Shown: one piece after another, positions 43,605 through 53,049 of the stretch | Position numbering within the stretch: position 1 is the first letter of the stretch | Layout of the letters: every line of letters starts with the position of its first letter | Source: Patulibacter defluvii | Lineage (GTDB): Bacteria; Actinomycetota; Thermoleophilia; Solirubrobacterales; Solirubrobacteraceae | NCBI RefSeq assembly: GCF_034096925.1 | Contig: NZ_JAWZSQ010000006.1 | Location: 62,001-126,000, forward strand | Length of the DNA: 64,000 nucleotides | Direction: 5' to 3' | The notes under the pieces: generated by a model | Told to the model about the DNA's origin: nothing | The model's input: the letters and a program-made list of their open reading frames with translations, nothing else | Database searches by the model: none | Position numbers and translations under genes: made by a program

Positions 43605-44030
43605 TCAGGACGCGGTGGGGACCGCGATCTGCGCGGTGCCCGCGAGGGTCACGGTCCCGTCCTCGAGCGTCACCCGGAGCTCGATGGTCGCGAGACGCTC
43701 GCCGTCTTGTTCCTCGACCGCCGTCACGGTTCCCGCGCAGACCGGTCGCGCGCGTACGGGCGTGATCGCCGCGAAGCGCACCTCGAAGGACCGCAGCAGG
43801 TCCTGCGGGGCCCAGGCCGTCAGCAGCCGGCCAAGATAGGCCATCGACAGCATCCCGTGGGCAAAGACGTCGTCCATCCCCGCAGACCGGGCGACGTCGC
43901 TGTCGATGTGTATCGGGTTGTGATCACCGCTGGCGCCGGCGAACAGGGCCAGCGTCGCCCGCGAGATCGGCGGGAGCTCCAAGTCGGGGAGCACCGTCCC
44001 CACCGCCACGTCCTGCAGGCCGGCGCTCAC
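43605..44030 (-). CDS. MaoC-like enoyl-CoA hydratase subunit
   Basis: The 141-residue single hot-dog protein carries the hydratase-2 catalytic motif in FAGASGDHNPIHIDSDVARSAG (Asp and His) followed by FAHGMLSMAYLGRLL. It adds water to trans-2-enoyl-CoA. The start overlaps the stop of the upstream hot-dog gene by four bases, so the two are probably halves of a heteromer, like ChsH1/ChsH2 or HadAB. It is the last gene of the nine-kilobase mce operon. Confidence 0.88.
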   Translation of the reverse strand: MSAGLQDVAVGTVLPDLELPPISRATLALFAGASGDHNPIHIDSDVARSAGMDDVFAHGMLSMAYLGRLLTAWAPQDLLRSFEVRFAAITPVRARPVCAGTVTAVEEQDGERLATIELRVTLEDGTVTLAGTAQIAVPTAS

Positions 44031-44482
44031 GACGCACCCCCGGGACGACGTTCGATGATGGTGGACCGCAGGTCGGCGACCGGCGCGCCTGCGCCGTCGC
44101 TGATCTGCACCGAGCGGACGATGAATTGCAGCGCGCCCGCGCTCTTCTCGTAGACGTCCTCGATGCGCGAGGCGTACCGGAGCGGCTCGTTGGCCACGGC
44201 CACACGGTGGTACGCGAAGGCCTGACTGCCGTGCAGGACGTTCCGGAGGTCGACCCCCATGATCGACAGGTACGCGAACCCGTCCGGCCGTTCGGCGTCG
44301 AGACCCATCAGGAAGGTCGGTGGGACCGGCAGGTCGTCATACCCGGCATCGCGGGCGGCCTGCAGATCGGTCCGGACCGGGTCCGTGTCACCGATCACCT
44401 CGGCGAAGAACCGTAGCCGTCCACGTTCGGCGGTGGTCTCGAAGCTGCCGGTGCTCATGCCGATGTATCGCTGTCGTTGCAC
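44027..44482 (-). CDS. MaoC N-terminal-type (FAS1-like) dehydratase subunit
   Basis: The 151-residue protein resembles the N-terminal hot-dog half of MaoC dehydratases (GRLRFFAEVIGDTDPVRTD, then LPVPPTFLMGLDAE), which shapes the acyl-CoA tunnel but lacks the catalytic Asp/His pair. It would pair with the downstream catalytic subunit. The first Met (44482) or the ATG at 44458 could be the start. It follows the last mce gene by 24 bases in the same direction, linking hydration of acyl-CoA to the Mce uptake operon. Confidence 0.82.
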   Translation of the reverse strand: MQRQRYIGMSTGSFETTAERGRLRFFAEVIGDTDPVRTDLQAARDAGYDDLPVPPTFLMGLDAERPDGFAYLSIMGVDLRNVLHGSQAFAYHRVAVANEPLRYASRIEDVYEKSAGALQFIVRSVQISDGAGAPVADLRSTIIERRPGGAS

Positions 44483-44506
44483 GATCGTCTCCGGGGTGGG
44501 TCGTCG

Positions 44507-45964
44507 TCATCGTCCGTCTCGTGTCCTGGTGTTCGTGCCGGTCACCGGCGGCGCCTCTTCCAACCGCGGAAACTGCATCGGACGCCCGTCGACCACGTAC
44601 GGGGACTGGACGCGGCACGGCACGTTCCCGCGGAGGCCCAGCGCCGCCGAGAGCGGCGCCGCGGTGTTCTGGAGGTGGTCGCACGAGAACGACTTCAGCG
44701 GGAAGTCCTCGAGCGCGCCGGGTCGCTGGTAGGGGTTCGACCGCGTGGTGGGCAGGCGGGTCGTGCTCGAGACGAGCGCGTCGTCGGAAACCACCGGCAG
44801 GAACCGCAGGTACTTGCGCTGTTTGCCGTTGGAGTCCCGCGCGGAGGCCTGCTCCGCCGCTGCCGTGTTGGCGAAGGTGACCAGGAGCTCCCGGCGGTAA
44901 GCCTTCAGGTACGCCGACACCGGCTGCAGGTCTGCGGTCACCGGATCCAGCACGTCCATCGTCGGACCGAGGGTGTTGACGATCTGGCGCAGTCGGGGGA
45001 GTCCGCGGTCCACCCGTGGAAGTGCCGGTCGGACGTCGCGCAGCGTGTCGCGCAGCTGCGGAGCGATCTCGCGAACGTCGTTGAGCGCAGGGCGGACGAG
45101 GGGCGTCACCGGCCGGAGGTCGGCCACGACTGGACGGGCAACCTTCGAGGTGGCCCGCACCTGGTTGACCGTCTGCCGGGCCTGGACCATGAACTCCGGG
45201 AGGGCGTCGAGGGTCGCGCTGAGGCTGCGACCCACGCGTCCCGTGGCGCGCAACGCAGCGTCGGCGCTGCGGATCAGCTCCTGCGTCGCGCCCGTGCGCT
45301 CGCCGAGCGTCGAGAATGCGGTGCCGAGGTCGCGTGTCCCTGAGGCCACCTCGCGCGACTGACGGTCCAGGACCCGGAGGAGGCCGTCCGCGCTCTCGAG
45401 CGTCGGGCCGAACTCGCCCGCGGCCGCGTTCATGTCGGGGCCGTTGCCGCGCAGAGCGGATGCGGAGGAACTGAGGACGCGGCGGAGGTTCTCGCGGGTC
45501 GGTGCGTCGAACGCGTCGACGAGCCGGTCGATCTCGACGCTCTCCACGACCTGGCGGCCAGGGATCCTGCCGCCGTCGGCGATCCGCGGACCGCCGCGCC
45601 GACCGTACGAGAGGGCGATGAACGTCTCGCCGATAAGGGTCTTCGTCCGCAGCGTTGCGCGGGTGTCGGCGGGCAGCGGCGCGTATTTCGGCTTGATCGC
45701 CAGCGTGACGCGCGTCACGCCGCTGCGCCCGGACGGGCGGGCGACCTTGATGGCCTTGCCGACGCTGACCCCGCTGATCCGCACGTCGGCGTACCCGGCT
45801 AGCTGCGCGCCCTGCCGGAAGTCGACGGTCACCTGGTACTGCTTGGCCCGCAGCGGGACCGAGCCGCCGAAGCTCGACCAGAAGAAGAGCAGCAGCGCGA
45901 AGGACGTCAGCGCGAAGACGACCATCACCAGGATCTGCGCGACGTGCGGCCGGTTCTTGTTCAC
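44507..45964 (-). CDS. Mce family protein 6 of operon
   Basis: The 485-residue protein has one N-terminal membrane anchor (ILVMVVFALTSFALLLFFW), an MlaD/Mce beta-barrel domain (about 40-125: YQVTVDFRQGAQLAGYADVRISGVSVG) and a long helical segment with repeats such as LRPVTPLVRPALNDVREIAPQL. A Pro-rich C-terminus follows (LKSFSCDHLQNTAAPLSAAL, PRLEEAPPVTGT). Mce proteins assemble as hexameric tubes that move lipids across the envelope. It overlaps the upstream mce gene by four bases. Confidence 0.9.
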   Translation of the reverse strand: MNKNRPHVAQILVMVVFALTSFALLLFFWSSFGGSVPLRAKQYQVTVDFRQGAQLAGYADVRISGVSVGKAIKVARPSGRSGVTRVTLAIKPKYAPLPADTRATLRTKTLIGETFIALSYGRRGGPRIADGGRIPGRQVVESVEIDRLVDAFDAPTRENLRRVLSSSASALRGNGPDMNAAAGEFGPTLESADGLLRVLDRQSREVASGTRDLGTAFSTLGERTGATQELIRSADAALRATGRVGRSLSATLDALPEFMVQARQTVNQVRATSKVARPVVADLRPVTPLVRPALNDVREIAPQLRDTLRDVRPALPRVDRGLPRLRQIVNTLGPTMDVLDPVTADLQPVSAYLKAYRRELLVTFANTAAAEQASARDSNGKQRKYLRFLPVVSDDALVSSTTRLPTTRSNPYQRPGALEDFPLKSFSCDHLQNTAAPLSAALGLRGNVPCRVQSPYVVDGRPMQFPRLEEAPPVTGTNTRTRDGR

Positions 45965-47244
45965 TTGCAGACTCCGAGCGAGGTGATCAGGCCGATGACG
46001 CTCTGCAGCTGGGCGTCGGCGTTCAGGGTCGCGCGCACCGATTCGCAGGACAGCGTGACCTGCCCGAAGTACGCGTTGCCGTTGGCGTCCTGGCGGGAGA
46101 GGATCGAGTTGGCGTTATGGAGGACCCACGCGAGGCTGAAGCCGTATCCCTCCTCCGGGCCCGGCGGGTTGTATGCCGCCTCGTTGAGGAGGTACTGGCC
46201 GTCCTTGCCCACCGTCCGCAGGGCCGGGAGCTGCGGACGCAGCCGGTCGACGCTGCGCCGCACCGAGGCGAGCGGCGCGACCGCGCTGGAGCTGAGCGCC
46301 GCGAGCGGCCTCAGGTCGCCCGGGAGCTCGCGCAGCAGCGGATCGACCGTCGGCAGGGCCGCACGGACGTCGTCGAGCGCCGGCCGCAACGGCGTGGACG
46401 TGCGGCGGAGCTCCCCGGCGAACGCGCCGGTGTCGCGGAGCGCCCGGTCGGCGGTGTCGAGGGTCGACGGGAGCTGCGCGAGCGCGCGCTGCAGCTCGGG
46501 TCCGCGGTTGCCGATCGTCCGGAAGGTGTCCGAGGCGCGGTCGATCGTGTCGCCGACGGCCTCTTGGTGGTCGGCGAGCTCGGTGGTGAGCCGCCCGAGG
46601 CCGCTGATGAGGCTGCGAACGGCCGTCCGGCGGTCGCGGACGGCGCGCAGGACGCCGCCGGTGCTCTGCAGGGCCGGGGTCGCGACCCGCAGGGCCCGCC
46701 GGAGCGTGTCGGGGCGGGACCCGAGGCCCTTGGCGGTGGCCTGCAGCGCGCCCTGGAAGTAGGCCCGCGTGTCGGCGTCGAGCGACTGCAGGACCTCGTC
46801 GATCTGGACCTGCGAGACCGTCTGCGCGGCGGGAACGATCTGGTCGGTGTCGATCTCCGGCGCGCGGGGGTCACCCGGGTCGAGGTCGATCGTCATGTCC
46901 TGGAGCCCCGTCCGGGGCCGCAGCGTGAGCCGGGCCCCGCGGTGGACGCTGTCGAGCTGGTCGCGCTTGATCCGGACCTTGACGATCGCGCGGCCGTCCT
47001 TGCGCCGCACGCCGGCGATCTCGCCGACGTCGACCCCGGCCACCTGCACCTGCTGGCCCTGCCCGGGCGTGACGGCCTGGGCGGAGGCGAAGTCGGCCTC
47101 GAACGTGTAGGTCTCCTCTCCCGGGACCGGGAAGCGCTGCTGGACGAGGATGTAGCCGCCCACGACCGCGGACAGTGCCGCCGCGCCGATGATGACGCCG
47201 ACCGCCCACCAGTACTGCCTCAGGGCCATGCGCAACGCTCTCAT
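45961..47244 (-). CDS. Mce family protein 5 of operon
   Basis: The 427-residue protein has a membrane anchor (WWAVGVIIGAAALSAVVGGYI), an MlaD domain (YTFEADFASAQAVTPGQGQQ, then VQVAGVDVGEIAGVRR) and a helical region to about 330. The C-terminal EEGYGFSLAWVLHNANSILS and a Cys-ended tail (SLGVCK) complete it. ATG 47244 overlaps the preceding stop; ATG 47229 is an alternative. It is one subunit of the proposed hexameric lipid channel. Confidence 0.9.
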   Translation of the reverse strand: MRALRMALRQYWWAVGVIIGAAALSAVVGGYILVQQRFPVPGEETYTFEADFASAQAVTPGQGQQVQVAGVDVGEIAGVRRKDGRAIVKVRIKRDQLDSVHRGARLTLRPRTGLQDMTIDLDPGDPRAPEIDTDQIVPAAQTVSQVQIDEVLQSLDADTRAYFQGALQATAKGLGSRPDTLRRALRVATPALQSTGGVLRAVRDRRTAVRSLISGLGRLTTELADHQEAVGDTIDRASDTFRTIGNRGPELQRALAQLPSTLDTADRALRDTGAFAGELRRTSTPLRPALDDVRAALPTVDPLLRELPGDLRPLAALSSSAVAPLASVRRSVDRLRPQLPALRTVGKDGQYLLNEAAYNPPGPEEGYGFSLAWVLHNANSILSRQDANGNAYFGQVTLSCESVRATLNADAQLQSVIGLITSLGVCK

Positions 47245-48959
47245 CGGCGCGCTCCTGTCGTGGTCGTCGGGCGCGGCACGGAGCTGCGGAAGATCCGCGA
47301 GAGCATCTCGTCGATTCCGGAGATGATCGAGGTGGGGTCGTCGACCCGGTCGGACCGGACGTCGCCGGACCGGGCCGCCGTGGTCTTCACGTCCGTGCCG
47401 AGCATGCGGTTCAGGGCGTCCTGGAGCGGCTTGATGCCGGCCTTGCCGGTCGACGTGACGTCGGCGTTCTGCTCGACGAAGGTCTTCACCGCCGCACGGA
47501 CCCGGGGAGCGTTGATCGGCTTCCTCCGCACGATGCCGCCGAAGGGGGTCGGTGCGACCGCGAGCTTCGGCAGGTCCTGCGTCTCGCAGGGCACGTCCGG
47601 ACGGTAGGGCGGCGGGGTGTCGCGCTTCGGCGGGCTCGAGCCGAGGATCGGCTCGGCCATTCGCGTCTCCTGCCGTGCGGCGCCGGTGCCGGACGAGACG
47701 AGGTAGTCGCCGATCGTGACGAGGAACCGCTCGTAGGGTCCGTTTGCGTCGAAGTTCTGGATCTGCCCGCCGAAAGCGACCGACGCCGAGAGGATCTCCC
47801 GGTAGATCGGCATGCCGGTGCTGAGCCGGCCGTCGGGGACCTCGCTCTTGAGGATCGGGATGATGTTCCGGCTCAGGCACCGCGAGATCGGCCGGACCGC
47901 ATCCAGCGCCTCGACAGCGGGTCCGGTGGCGTCGGCGACGCTCCTGGCCGTCGGCCGGACCTCGCCGAGGAGGCGCTGCACCTGCCCGCGCCGGGCGACG
48001 TCCGAAGTGGTCCGGAGGGCCGGGATCGCGAGGTCCAGCGTTGTCGGGAGCCGTCGCACGAGCGGCGTGGCGGTGGCGATGAGCCGCTCCGCGGGGTCGA
48101 TCGCGCCGTCGACGCGCTGGAGGACGGGGCCGGCCGTCAGGCTGACGCGGTCCAGTCCGGCGAGCGTGCCGCGGAGGCCCTGCTCCTGGGCGGCCGTGGC
48201 CTGGAACGTGCGGTTGCCCTCGCGCAGGGCGCCGGCCAGCTGGGCACGGTGGCGGTCGAAGGTGTCCATGACCCTGGAGGTCTCGCGCACCGTGTCAGCG
48301 AGGTCGCCGTCGCGTTGGCCCCGCGCCGCCCGGGCGACGACGGAGAGGTCCCGGGTCGGCGCCGGCAACGCGCGCAGGACGGCGCCCAGCTCGCCCGCCC
48401 CGCCGCCGTCGAGGGTCCGTCCGAGGTTGCGCAGCGTCGTCCGCAGGTCCCCGCGGGTGTCGGAGTTGAAGACTGAGAAGACCTCGTCCGCCGCGACCGC
48501 GACCGTGGTCGCACCCGGCGGGATCGCACGGTCGCCCAGCGGCGGGGCCCCGGGAGTCCCGGGGGCGATGTCGAGGAAGAAGTTGCCCTCGAGGAAGAGT
48601 CGCGGCCGGATCTTCACCGTCGCGTCCTGGCGGATCGCGGGCGCGTCGGACGTCAGCTCCACGGTCACGGCCGAGAACCCCGGTCGGCCGGGAGCCGGCT
48701 CGATCTTCGTGACGCGGCCGGCGTCCATGCCCGCGACACGGGCCTTCGTCGCCGTCGCGGCGCGCAGGGCGAAGGAGTCCGCCGTGATGATCGTGACCTT
48801 CGGGCCACCCGAGCCAGGAACGCCGCCGAACACGACCGAGACGACCACGACCGAGACGAGGATCGTCACGGCGCCCCAGAGCAGGTTCTGCCGTCGACGG
48901 CGCTCGGGCGACGAGGTCGTGCGCCGGCGTCGGGCGCGGGAGCCGATCAGCGGGCTCAT
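47241..48959 (-). CDS. Mce family protein 4 of operon
   Basis: At 572 residues this is the longest Mce protein here. After an Arg-rich start comes the anchor (LLWGAVTILVSVVVVSVVFGG), the MlaD domain (VTIITADSFALRAATATKARVAG, written here by region) and a helical needle region to about 370. The tail is unusually long (about 470-572), Pro-rich then Ser/Thr-rich, which may reach across the cell wall. Both ends overlap neighbouring genes by four bases (ATGA). Confidence 0.9.
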   Translation of the reverse strand: MSPLIGSRARRRRTTSSPERRRRQNLLWGAVTILVSVVVVSVVFGGVPGSGGPKVTIITADSFALRAATATKARVAGMDAGRVTKIEPAPGRPGFSAVTVELTSDAPAIRQDATVKIRPRLFLEGNFFLDIAPGTPGAPPLGDRAIPPGATTVAVAADEVFSVFNSDTRGDLRTTLRNLGRTLDGGGAGELGAVLRALPAPTRDLSVVARAARGQRDGDLADTVRETSRVMDTFDRHRAQLAGALREGNRTFQATAAQEQGLRGTLAGLDRVSLTAGPVLQRVDGAIDPAERLIATATPLVRRLPTTLDLAIPALRTTSDVARRGQVQRLLGEVRPTARSVADATGPAVEALDAVRPISRCLSRNIIPILKSEVPDGRLSTGMPIYREILSASVAFGGQIQNFDANGPYERFLVTIGDYLVSSGTGAARQETRMAEPILGSSPPKRDTPPPYRPDVPCETQDLPKLAVAPTPFGGIVRRKPINAPRVRAAVKTFVEQNADVTSTGKAGIKPLQDALNRMLGTDVKTTAARSGDVRSDRVDDPTSIISGIDEMLSRIFRSSVPRPTTTTGARR

Positions 48960-50338
48960 CGGGGGCCCTCCGGGATGCCGGCCGGCCTCGGGGTCCTCGG
49001 ATTGCGGATCGCGCCCTGAGCGGGATCGCGTCCGATGAGCGAGCCCCGGCGGAACACCTCGTTGCCGATGGCGCAGCCGCCCGGGACGTTGTCCGGGTAG
49101 ACCTGGTAGCGGAAGTCGGGGGCGACATCGGGGCTCTTGAAGTTCTGGATGCCGAGCACCTGCAGCGGGGCGCGGAACCAATTGCCGTAGGCGTCGCCGT
49201 CCCCAAGCATGTCCGCGGAGTTGCGGCCGAAGAGGCCGAGGTAGTTGCAGCGGATCTCCAGCGGCACGTTGTGCTGCAGGACGGATAGGACGTTCTGTCC
49301 GATCGGGTCCAGGCGGGTCAGGGCAGCGGTGGTCGTGTCGCGACGCGCGAGGTCGTCCAGGGACGCGGCGGTCGCCCGGATCTGGGGGCCCAGGGTCCTG
49401 GCGCGCCGCAGCACGGGGACCCCGACGTCGACCGCGTCCCCGAGCGCGGAGACCGTCCGGGGAAGTGCGCGGACTCCCGGACGCAGTTCCCGTGCCAGCA
49501 CTGCCGCCTCGCGCAGGACGGGCGAGACCACGGGCGCGGCGCGCTGGACCGCGCGCTCGAACGCCGGGGTCCGATCGATCGTCTCGCCGAAGGCCTCGTC
49601 CGAGCGCGCGAACGCGGCCAACGTGTCTCGGGCGCCGGGGACGGCCGACCGCAGCTGCGGAGCGACCGGGGCGATCGCCGAGGAGGCGCGATCGAGGCCC
49701 GATACCAACCCGCGCAGATCCGTCCCGGGTGCTGCGAGGTTCCGCAGGACGCGGCCGCCGTCGAGCAGGACCGACGGCAGGATCGACAACCCCGCGTTGA
49801 ATTGGGCGCCGCGGCCGGCGGCGGCGGTGGAGAACTCGCCCACCACGCGACGGACGGCACGACGGCGTCCCGCGTCGAAGACGTTGAAGACGTCCTGGAC
49901 GTCGACCGACGCGCTGGACTGCGACACCGGCAGCACCCCGCCGGCGGGGATGGTCCGCCGGCTGCGACCGAGCTCGAGCTCGACGAACTTCGCGCCGATC
50001 ACGCTCTTGGGCCGGATCCGGATCGTCGAGTCGACCGGGATCGGGCCGACGGCGCGATCCAGCTTGAGCTCCAACGAGGCGAAAGGGCGCCTGGGTGCCG
50101 TCCGGCGCCGCTCGGCGGTGATCCCGTTGACCTGACCGACCCGCTTGCCCCCGATGCGGACGTCGACGCCGGTCGTGAGCTGCTCCGCGTCGGCGACGTC
50201 TGCGGTGATGTCATAGGTCTCCACGAACGGCAGACCGGAGTTCGCGTTGTAGGCCAGGACGACGACCACCAGAGCGATCAACGCGGTGGCGGCGCCGATC
50301 AGGACGGGGCTGCCGGCCAAGGACGATCGCCGCCTCAT
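48956..50338 (-). CDS. Mce family protein 3 of operon
   Basis: The 460-residue protein has an anchor (PVLIGAATALIALVVVVLAY) and an MlaD domain (YDITADVADAEQLTTGVDVR, IGGKRVGQVNG). The helical region has many Arg/Leu heptads (VLREAAVLARELRPGVRAL). The C-terminal domain contains two Cys (LEIRCNYLGLFGRN and GGCAIGNEVF) that could form a disulphide outside the membrane. ATG 50338 is set by overlap with the upstream stop; extra upstream codons are Arg-rich shadow. Confidence 0.9.
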   Translation of the reverse strand: MRRRSSLAGSPVLIGAATALIALVVVVLAYNANSGLPFVETYDITADVADAEQLTTGVDVRIGGKRVGQVNGITAERRRTAPRRPFASLELKLDRAVGPIPVDSTIRIRPKSVIGAKFVELELGRSRRTIPAGGVLPVSQSSASVDVQDVFNVFDAGRRRAVRRVVGEFSTAAAGRGAQFNAGLSILPSVLLDGGRVLRNLAAPGTDLRGLVSGLDRASSAIAPVAPQLRSAVPGARDTLAAFARSDEAFGETIDRTPAFERAVQRAAPVVSPVLREAAVLARELRPGVRALPRTVSALGDAVDVGVPVLRRARTLGPQIRATAASLDDLARRDTTTAALTRLDPIGQNVLSVLQHNVPLEIRCNYLGLFGRNSADMLGDGDAYGNWFRAPLQVLGIQNFKSPDVAPDFRYQVYPDNVPGGCAIGNEVFRRGSLIGRDPAQGAIRNPRTPRPAGIPEGPR

Positions 50339-51591
50339 CGTCCCGCCCCTCCGCGCTCGCGCGCCTCCGTCTGCCCGTTGGCGTCGTCGGCGAAGCGGGC
50401 GGAGCATCCGGGTTGCGTGCCCGCCAGCGCCAGCGGAAAGCAGGCCAGCGGGGCGATGACGTTGGCTCCCACGATGTGGCCCTTGCTGTTGTACCGGGAG
50501 ATGGCGAGGCCGCCGTTGTGGAAGAACCTCAGGAGCGACTCGGGCACGGCGTTGGAGCGGAGGCTCGGCGTCAGCTGTCCGGCGAGGTCGATGGACGGCG
50601 CCAGGGACCTGGTGTCCTGCTCGAGGAGACGGAGCTGCGGCAGGAGTCGCCGGAACACGGGCGTGCCGGCGGCCGAGGCGTCGGCGACCCGCGAGAGGGT
50701 CGGCCGCGCCGCGCGGGAGAGCCGGGGCAGGTCGCCGGCGAGCTGGCGGACCGCCGGCGTCGACCGCCGGATCGCCGCGAGCGTCGGCGTGCCGTCGGCG
50801 GTCAGCCTCTGGAGCGAGCTGAGGACCGGTCGCAGCGCCGAGAGGGTGGGCGGGAGCTCACGTATCGCGCGGTCCAGCTGCACCCGGTACCGCGTCGTGG
50901 CCGCGAGCGTCCGCGCGCTGTTCTCGAAGGTCGATCCGAGTGCGCGGCGGCTGTCGGCCAGCGCCCCCACGACCCGGTCGGTCGCCGAGATCAGCCGACG
51001 CAGCTGGGCGCGGTCGCGGCCCAGGATCTGCGTCGTGTCCCGGGCGTACTGGAGCGTGGGCACGGCCCGCCGGATGGCGGTCGACAGGTCCTCACCCCGG
51101 GTCGTGAACCCGGCGCCGAACTGGTTGAGGAGGAGTTGGAAGCGCACGTTGGTAGGCATCCCGAGCATCGCGATGACTTGGTCGAGCTCGACCGGGCTGG
51201 TGTTCTTGGCGATCGGGATCGTCGGAGTGCCGGAGCCTCGCGAGACGAGCGGCCGCGCGGACGCGGTCCCCGGGTCGCAGTTGACGAACTTCTCGCCGAT
51301 CAGCGACTGGGGCTCGATCGTGCACCCGGCGTCGCCGCGGAACGGCAGGAACTGCCGGTCGATGCGCATCGACACGCGTGCCCGGCGATCGTCGGTCAAC
51401 CGCACGTCGGTCACCGAGCCGACCGGGGCGCCGGCGATCCGCACGTCCTGGCCCTTCCCGACGCCGCTGGCGTTCGGGAACAGCGCGTCGACCGCGTCGT
51501 CGGACGATGTCGACGACCCGCCGCACCCGGAGAGCAGTGCCGCGCTGAGCAGCAAGGCGGAGACGAGCCGCCACGGGGCCCGGGCGGTCAT
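50335..51591 (-). CDS. Mce family lipoprotein (protein 2 of operon)
   Basis: The 418-residue protein has a lipoprotein signal (LVSALLLSAALLSGCGG, Cys near residue 23) instead of a transmembrane anchor, like MceE/LprN. The MlaD domain follows (VGKGQDVRIAGAPVGSVTDV), then helical repeats and a C-terminal region with Cys (APLACFPLALAGTQPGCS). In mycobacterial operons the lipoprotein is usually fifth of six; here it is second. Coupled to both neighbours by ATGA. Confidence 0.9.
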   Translation of the reverse strand: MTARAPWRLVSALLLSAALLSGCGGSSTSSDDAVDALFPNASGVGKGQDVRIAGAPVGSVTDVRLTDDRRARVSMRIDRQFLPFRGDAGCTIEPQSLIGEKFVNCDPGTASARPLVSRGSGTPTIPIAKNTSPVELDQVIAMLGMPTNVRFQLLLNQFGAGFTTRGEDLSTAIRRAVPTLQYARDTTQILGRDRAQLRRLISATDRVVGALADSRRALGSTFENSARTLAATTRYRVQLDRAIRELPPTLSALRPVLSSLQRLTADGTPTLAAIRRSTPAVRQLAGDLPRLSRAARPTLSRVADASAAGTPVFRRLLPQLRLLEQDTRSLAPSIDLAGQLTPSLRSNAVPESLLRFFHNGGLAISRYNSKGHIVGANVIAPLACFPLALAGTQPGCSARFADDANGQTEARERGGAGR

Positions 51592-52994
51592 TTCGCCCGA
51601 CTCCCGTCCGGGGTGAGCTTCCCGCCGAGCGGGACCCCGGCCGGGTCGCAGGTGCCGGCGAGGCCGATCGGCCACGGGTTGGAGCGGTCGGCGGCCGTCT
51701 GCGTCGTCCCGCCCGGACAGCGCCGCAGCACCCGGTCCTGGGGCGTCGACAGGTTCGTGCCGGTGATCGGACCGAGGAGGTCGACGAGTCCGCCGAGCCC
51801 CTCGGAGAGCGGGGCCGGGACGAGCTCCTCGGGCAACGTGTCGCTGCTGACGTTCAAGGAGATCCTCGTGTAGTGGCCGTTGGCGTCGTACCCGCCGGCC
51901 GCCTTGCCGGAGTAGAACGACGTGAGGGTCCCGACGAGATCCGGGGTGTAGGGCCGGGCCTCGTCGATGATCCCCTTGGCGTCGTCGAGCGCTCCGGTCG
52001 TCTGCTGGAGCGCGGGGACCGCCGAGTCGGCGAGACCCGGAAGGGCATCCAGACCGCGGTTGAGCGACGGCACCGTCGCCCGCGCGTCGCGCAACAGCGG
52101 CGGCACGTCGCGCAGCAGCGGCCGCGTCCGGTGGAGCACGCCGGCCAGCCGCGGCGCCACCGGCCGGAGGTCCCGCAGCAACGGCTCGGCCCGGCGCAGC
52201 AGCGGGCGCGCGTTCGCGAAGGTGGTGTTCGCCCGGTCGATCACGCGGGGTGCGCGCCGGATCGTCCTGCTGAGCGCCTCGCGTTCGGACGCCACCGCGC
52301 GCAAGGTGACCGCGCTGTTCTCCAGCAGCGAGCCCAGGTCGTCGCGCCGGTCGGCGACGGTGGCCGAGACCCCCGCAGTGGCCGAGATCAGGCGGCGCAG
52401 GGCCGGCTCGTCGGCGGTGACCTCTTCGAGCGTCCGCCGCGTCTGCGTCAGCGCGGGGTTGATCTTCTCGAGGAAGGTGTTGGTCGCCTGCTCGTTCCCG
52501 CGCAGCGCCGTCGCCCCGCCGCGGGTCACGTCGCGCAGGTAGGCGCGGCTCCGGGCGTCCAACGTGTTCACGACGGTGTCGATGTCGACGGCGCCACGTG
52601 TGTCGACGGCCGAGATCGTCCCCCCGTCGGCGATCGTGGGCGCGTCGTCGGGTCCCGGCTCGAGGACGACGACGCGGTTGGCGATGCTGGAGAGGGACGT
52701 GTTGCGCAGCACCGCACGAGTCCCGACGTGCAACGGACGCGCGATCCCCTCGGTGATGTTGAGCTCGACCGCCGCCTGCCCACGGTCGTTCAGGTCGATA
52801 GCCGCGACCGTCCCGACGGTGTTGCCCCCGAGCTTCACCAGGTTGCCGTTGACCAGCTGTGCGGCGTCGGGAAAGACGGCGGTGACGCGGTACGGCTCGC
52901 CCCGCCCGGTCAGGACGAGGATCGCGATCACCACCGCGACGACGGTCAGGGCGGAGAGAGCGAGAATCTGTGGGCGGCGGGGTCGCGCGGGCAT
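51588..52994 (-). CDS. Mce family protein 1 of operon
   Basis: The 468-residue protein leads the operon. ATG 52994 starts an Arg/Pro n-region and membrane anchor (ILALSALTVVAVVIAILVLTG), followed by the MlaD domain (YRVTAVFPDAAQLVNGNLVK, LGGNTVGTVAAID) and a helical tunnel-forming region with repeated LLRDxRP units. No MlaE/YrbE permease gene lies upstream, although mycobacterial mce operons begin with two. The regulon box at 53034-53049 lies 40 bases before the start. Confidence 0.9.
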   Translation of the reverse strand: MPARPRRPQILALSALTVVAVVIAILVLTGRGEPYRVTAVFPDAAQLVNGNLVKLGGNTVGTVAAIDLNDRGQAAVELNITEGIARPLHVGTRAVLRNTSLSSIANRVVVLEPGPDDAPTIADGGTISAVDTRGAVDIDTVVNTLDARSRAYLRDVTRGGATALRGNEQATNTFLEKINPALTQTRRTLEEVTADEPALRRLISATAGVSATVADRRDDLGSLLENSAVTLRAVASEREALSRTIRRAPRVIDRANTTFANARPLLRRAEPLLRDLRPVAPRLAGVLHRTRPLLRDVPPLLRDARATVPSLNRGLDALPGLADSAVPALQQTTGALDDAKGIIDEARPYTPDLVGTLTSFYSGKAAGGYDANGHYTRISLNVSSDTLPEELVPAPLSEGLGGLVDLLGPITGTNLSTPQDRVLRRCPGGTTQTAADRSNPWPIGLAGTCDPAGVPLGGKLTPDGSRAK

Positions 52995-53033
52995 GCGGTC
53001 GCGTGGGGTTCGGCGGCCCTGAGAGGGCGTCGC

Positions 53034-53049
53034 GTTAGCCGACAATAAC
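53034..53049 (-). promoter_or_regulatory. Regulon box at the mce operon promoter
   Basis: GTTAGCCGACAATAAC on the plus strand fits GTTA-N8-TAAC. On the coding (minus) strand it reads GTTATTGTCGGCTAAC and includes TATTGT, a plausible -10 with a weak upstream CTTACG -35 about 16 bases away. Binding here would silence the whole eight-gene mce-MaoC operon. Confidence 0.6.
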
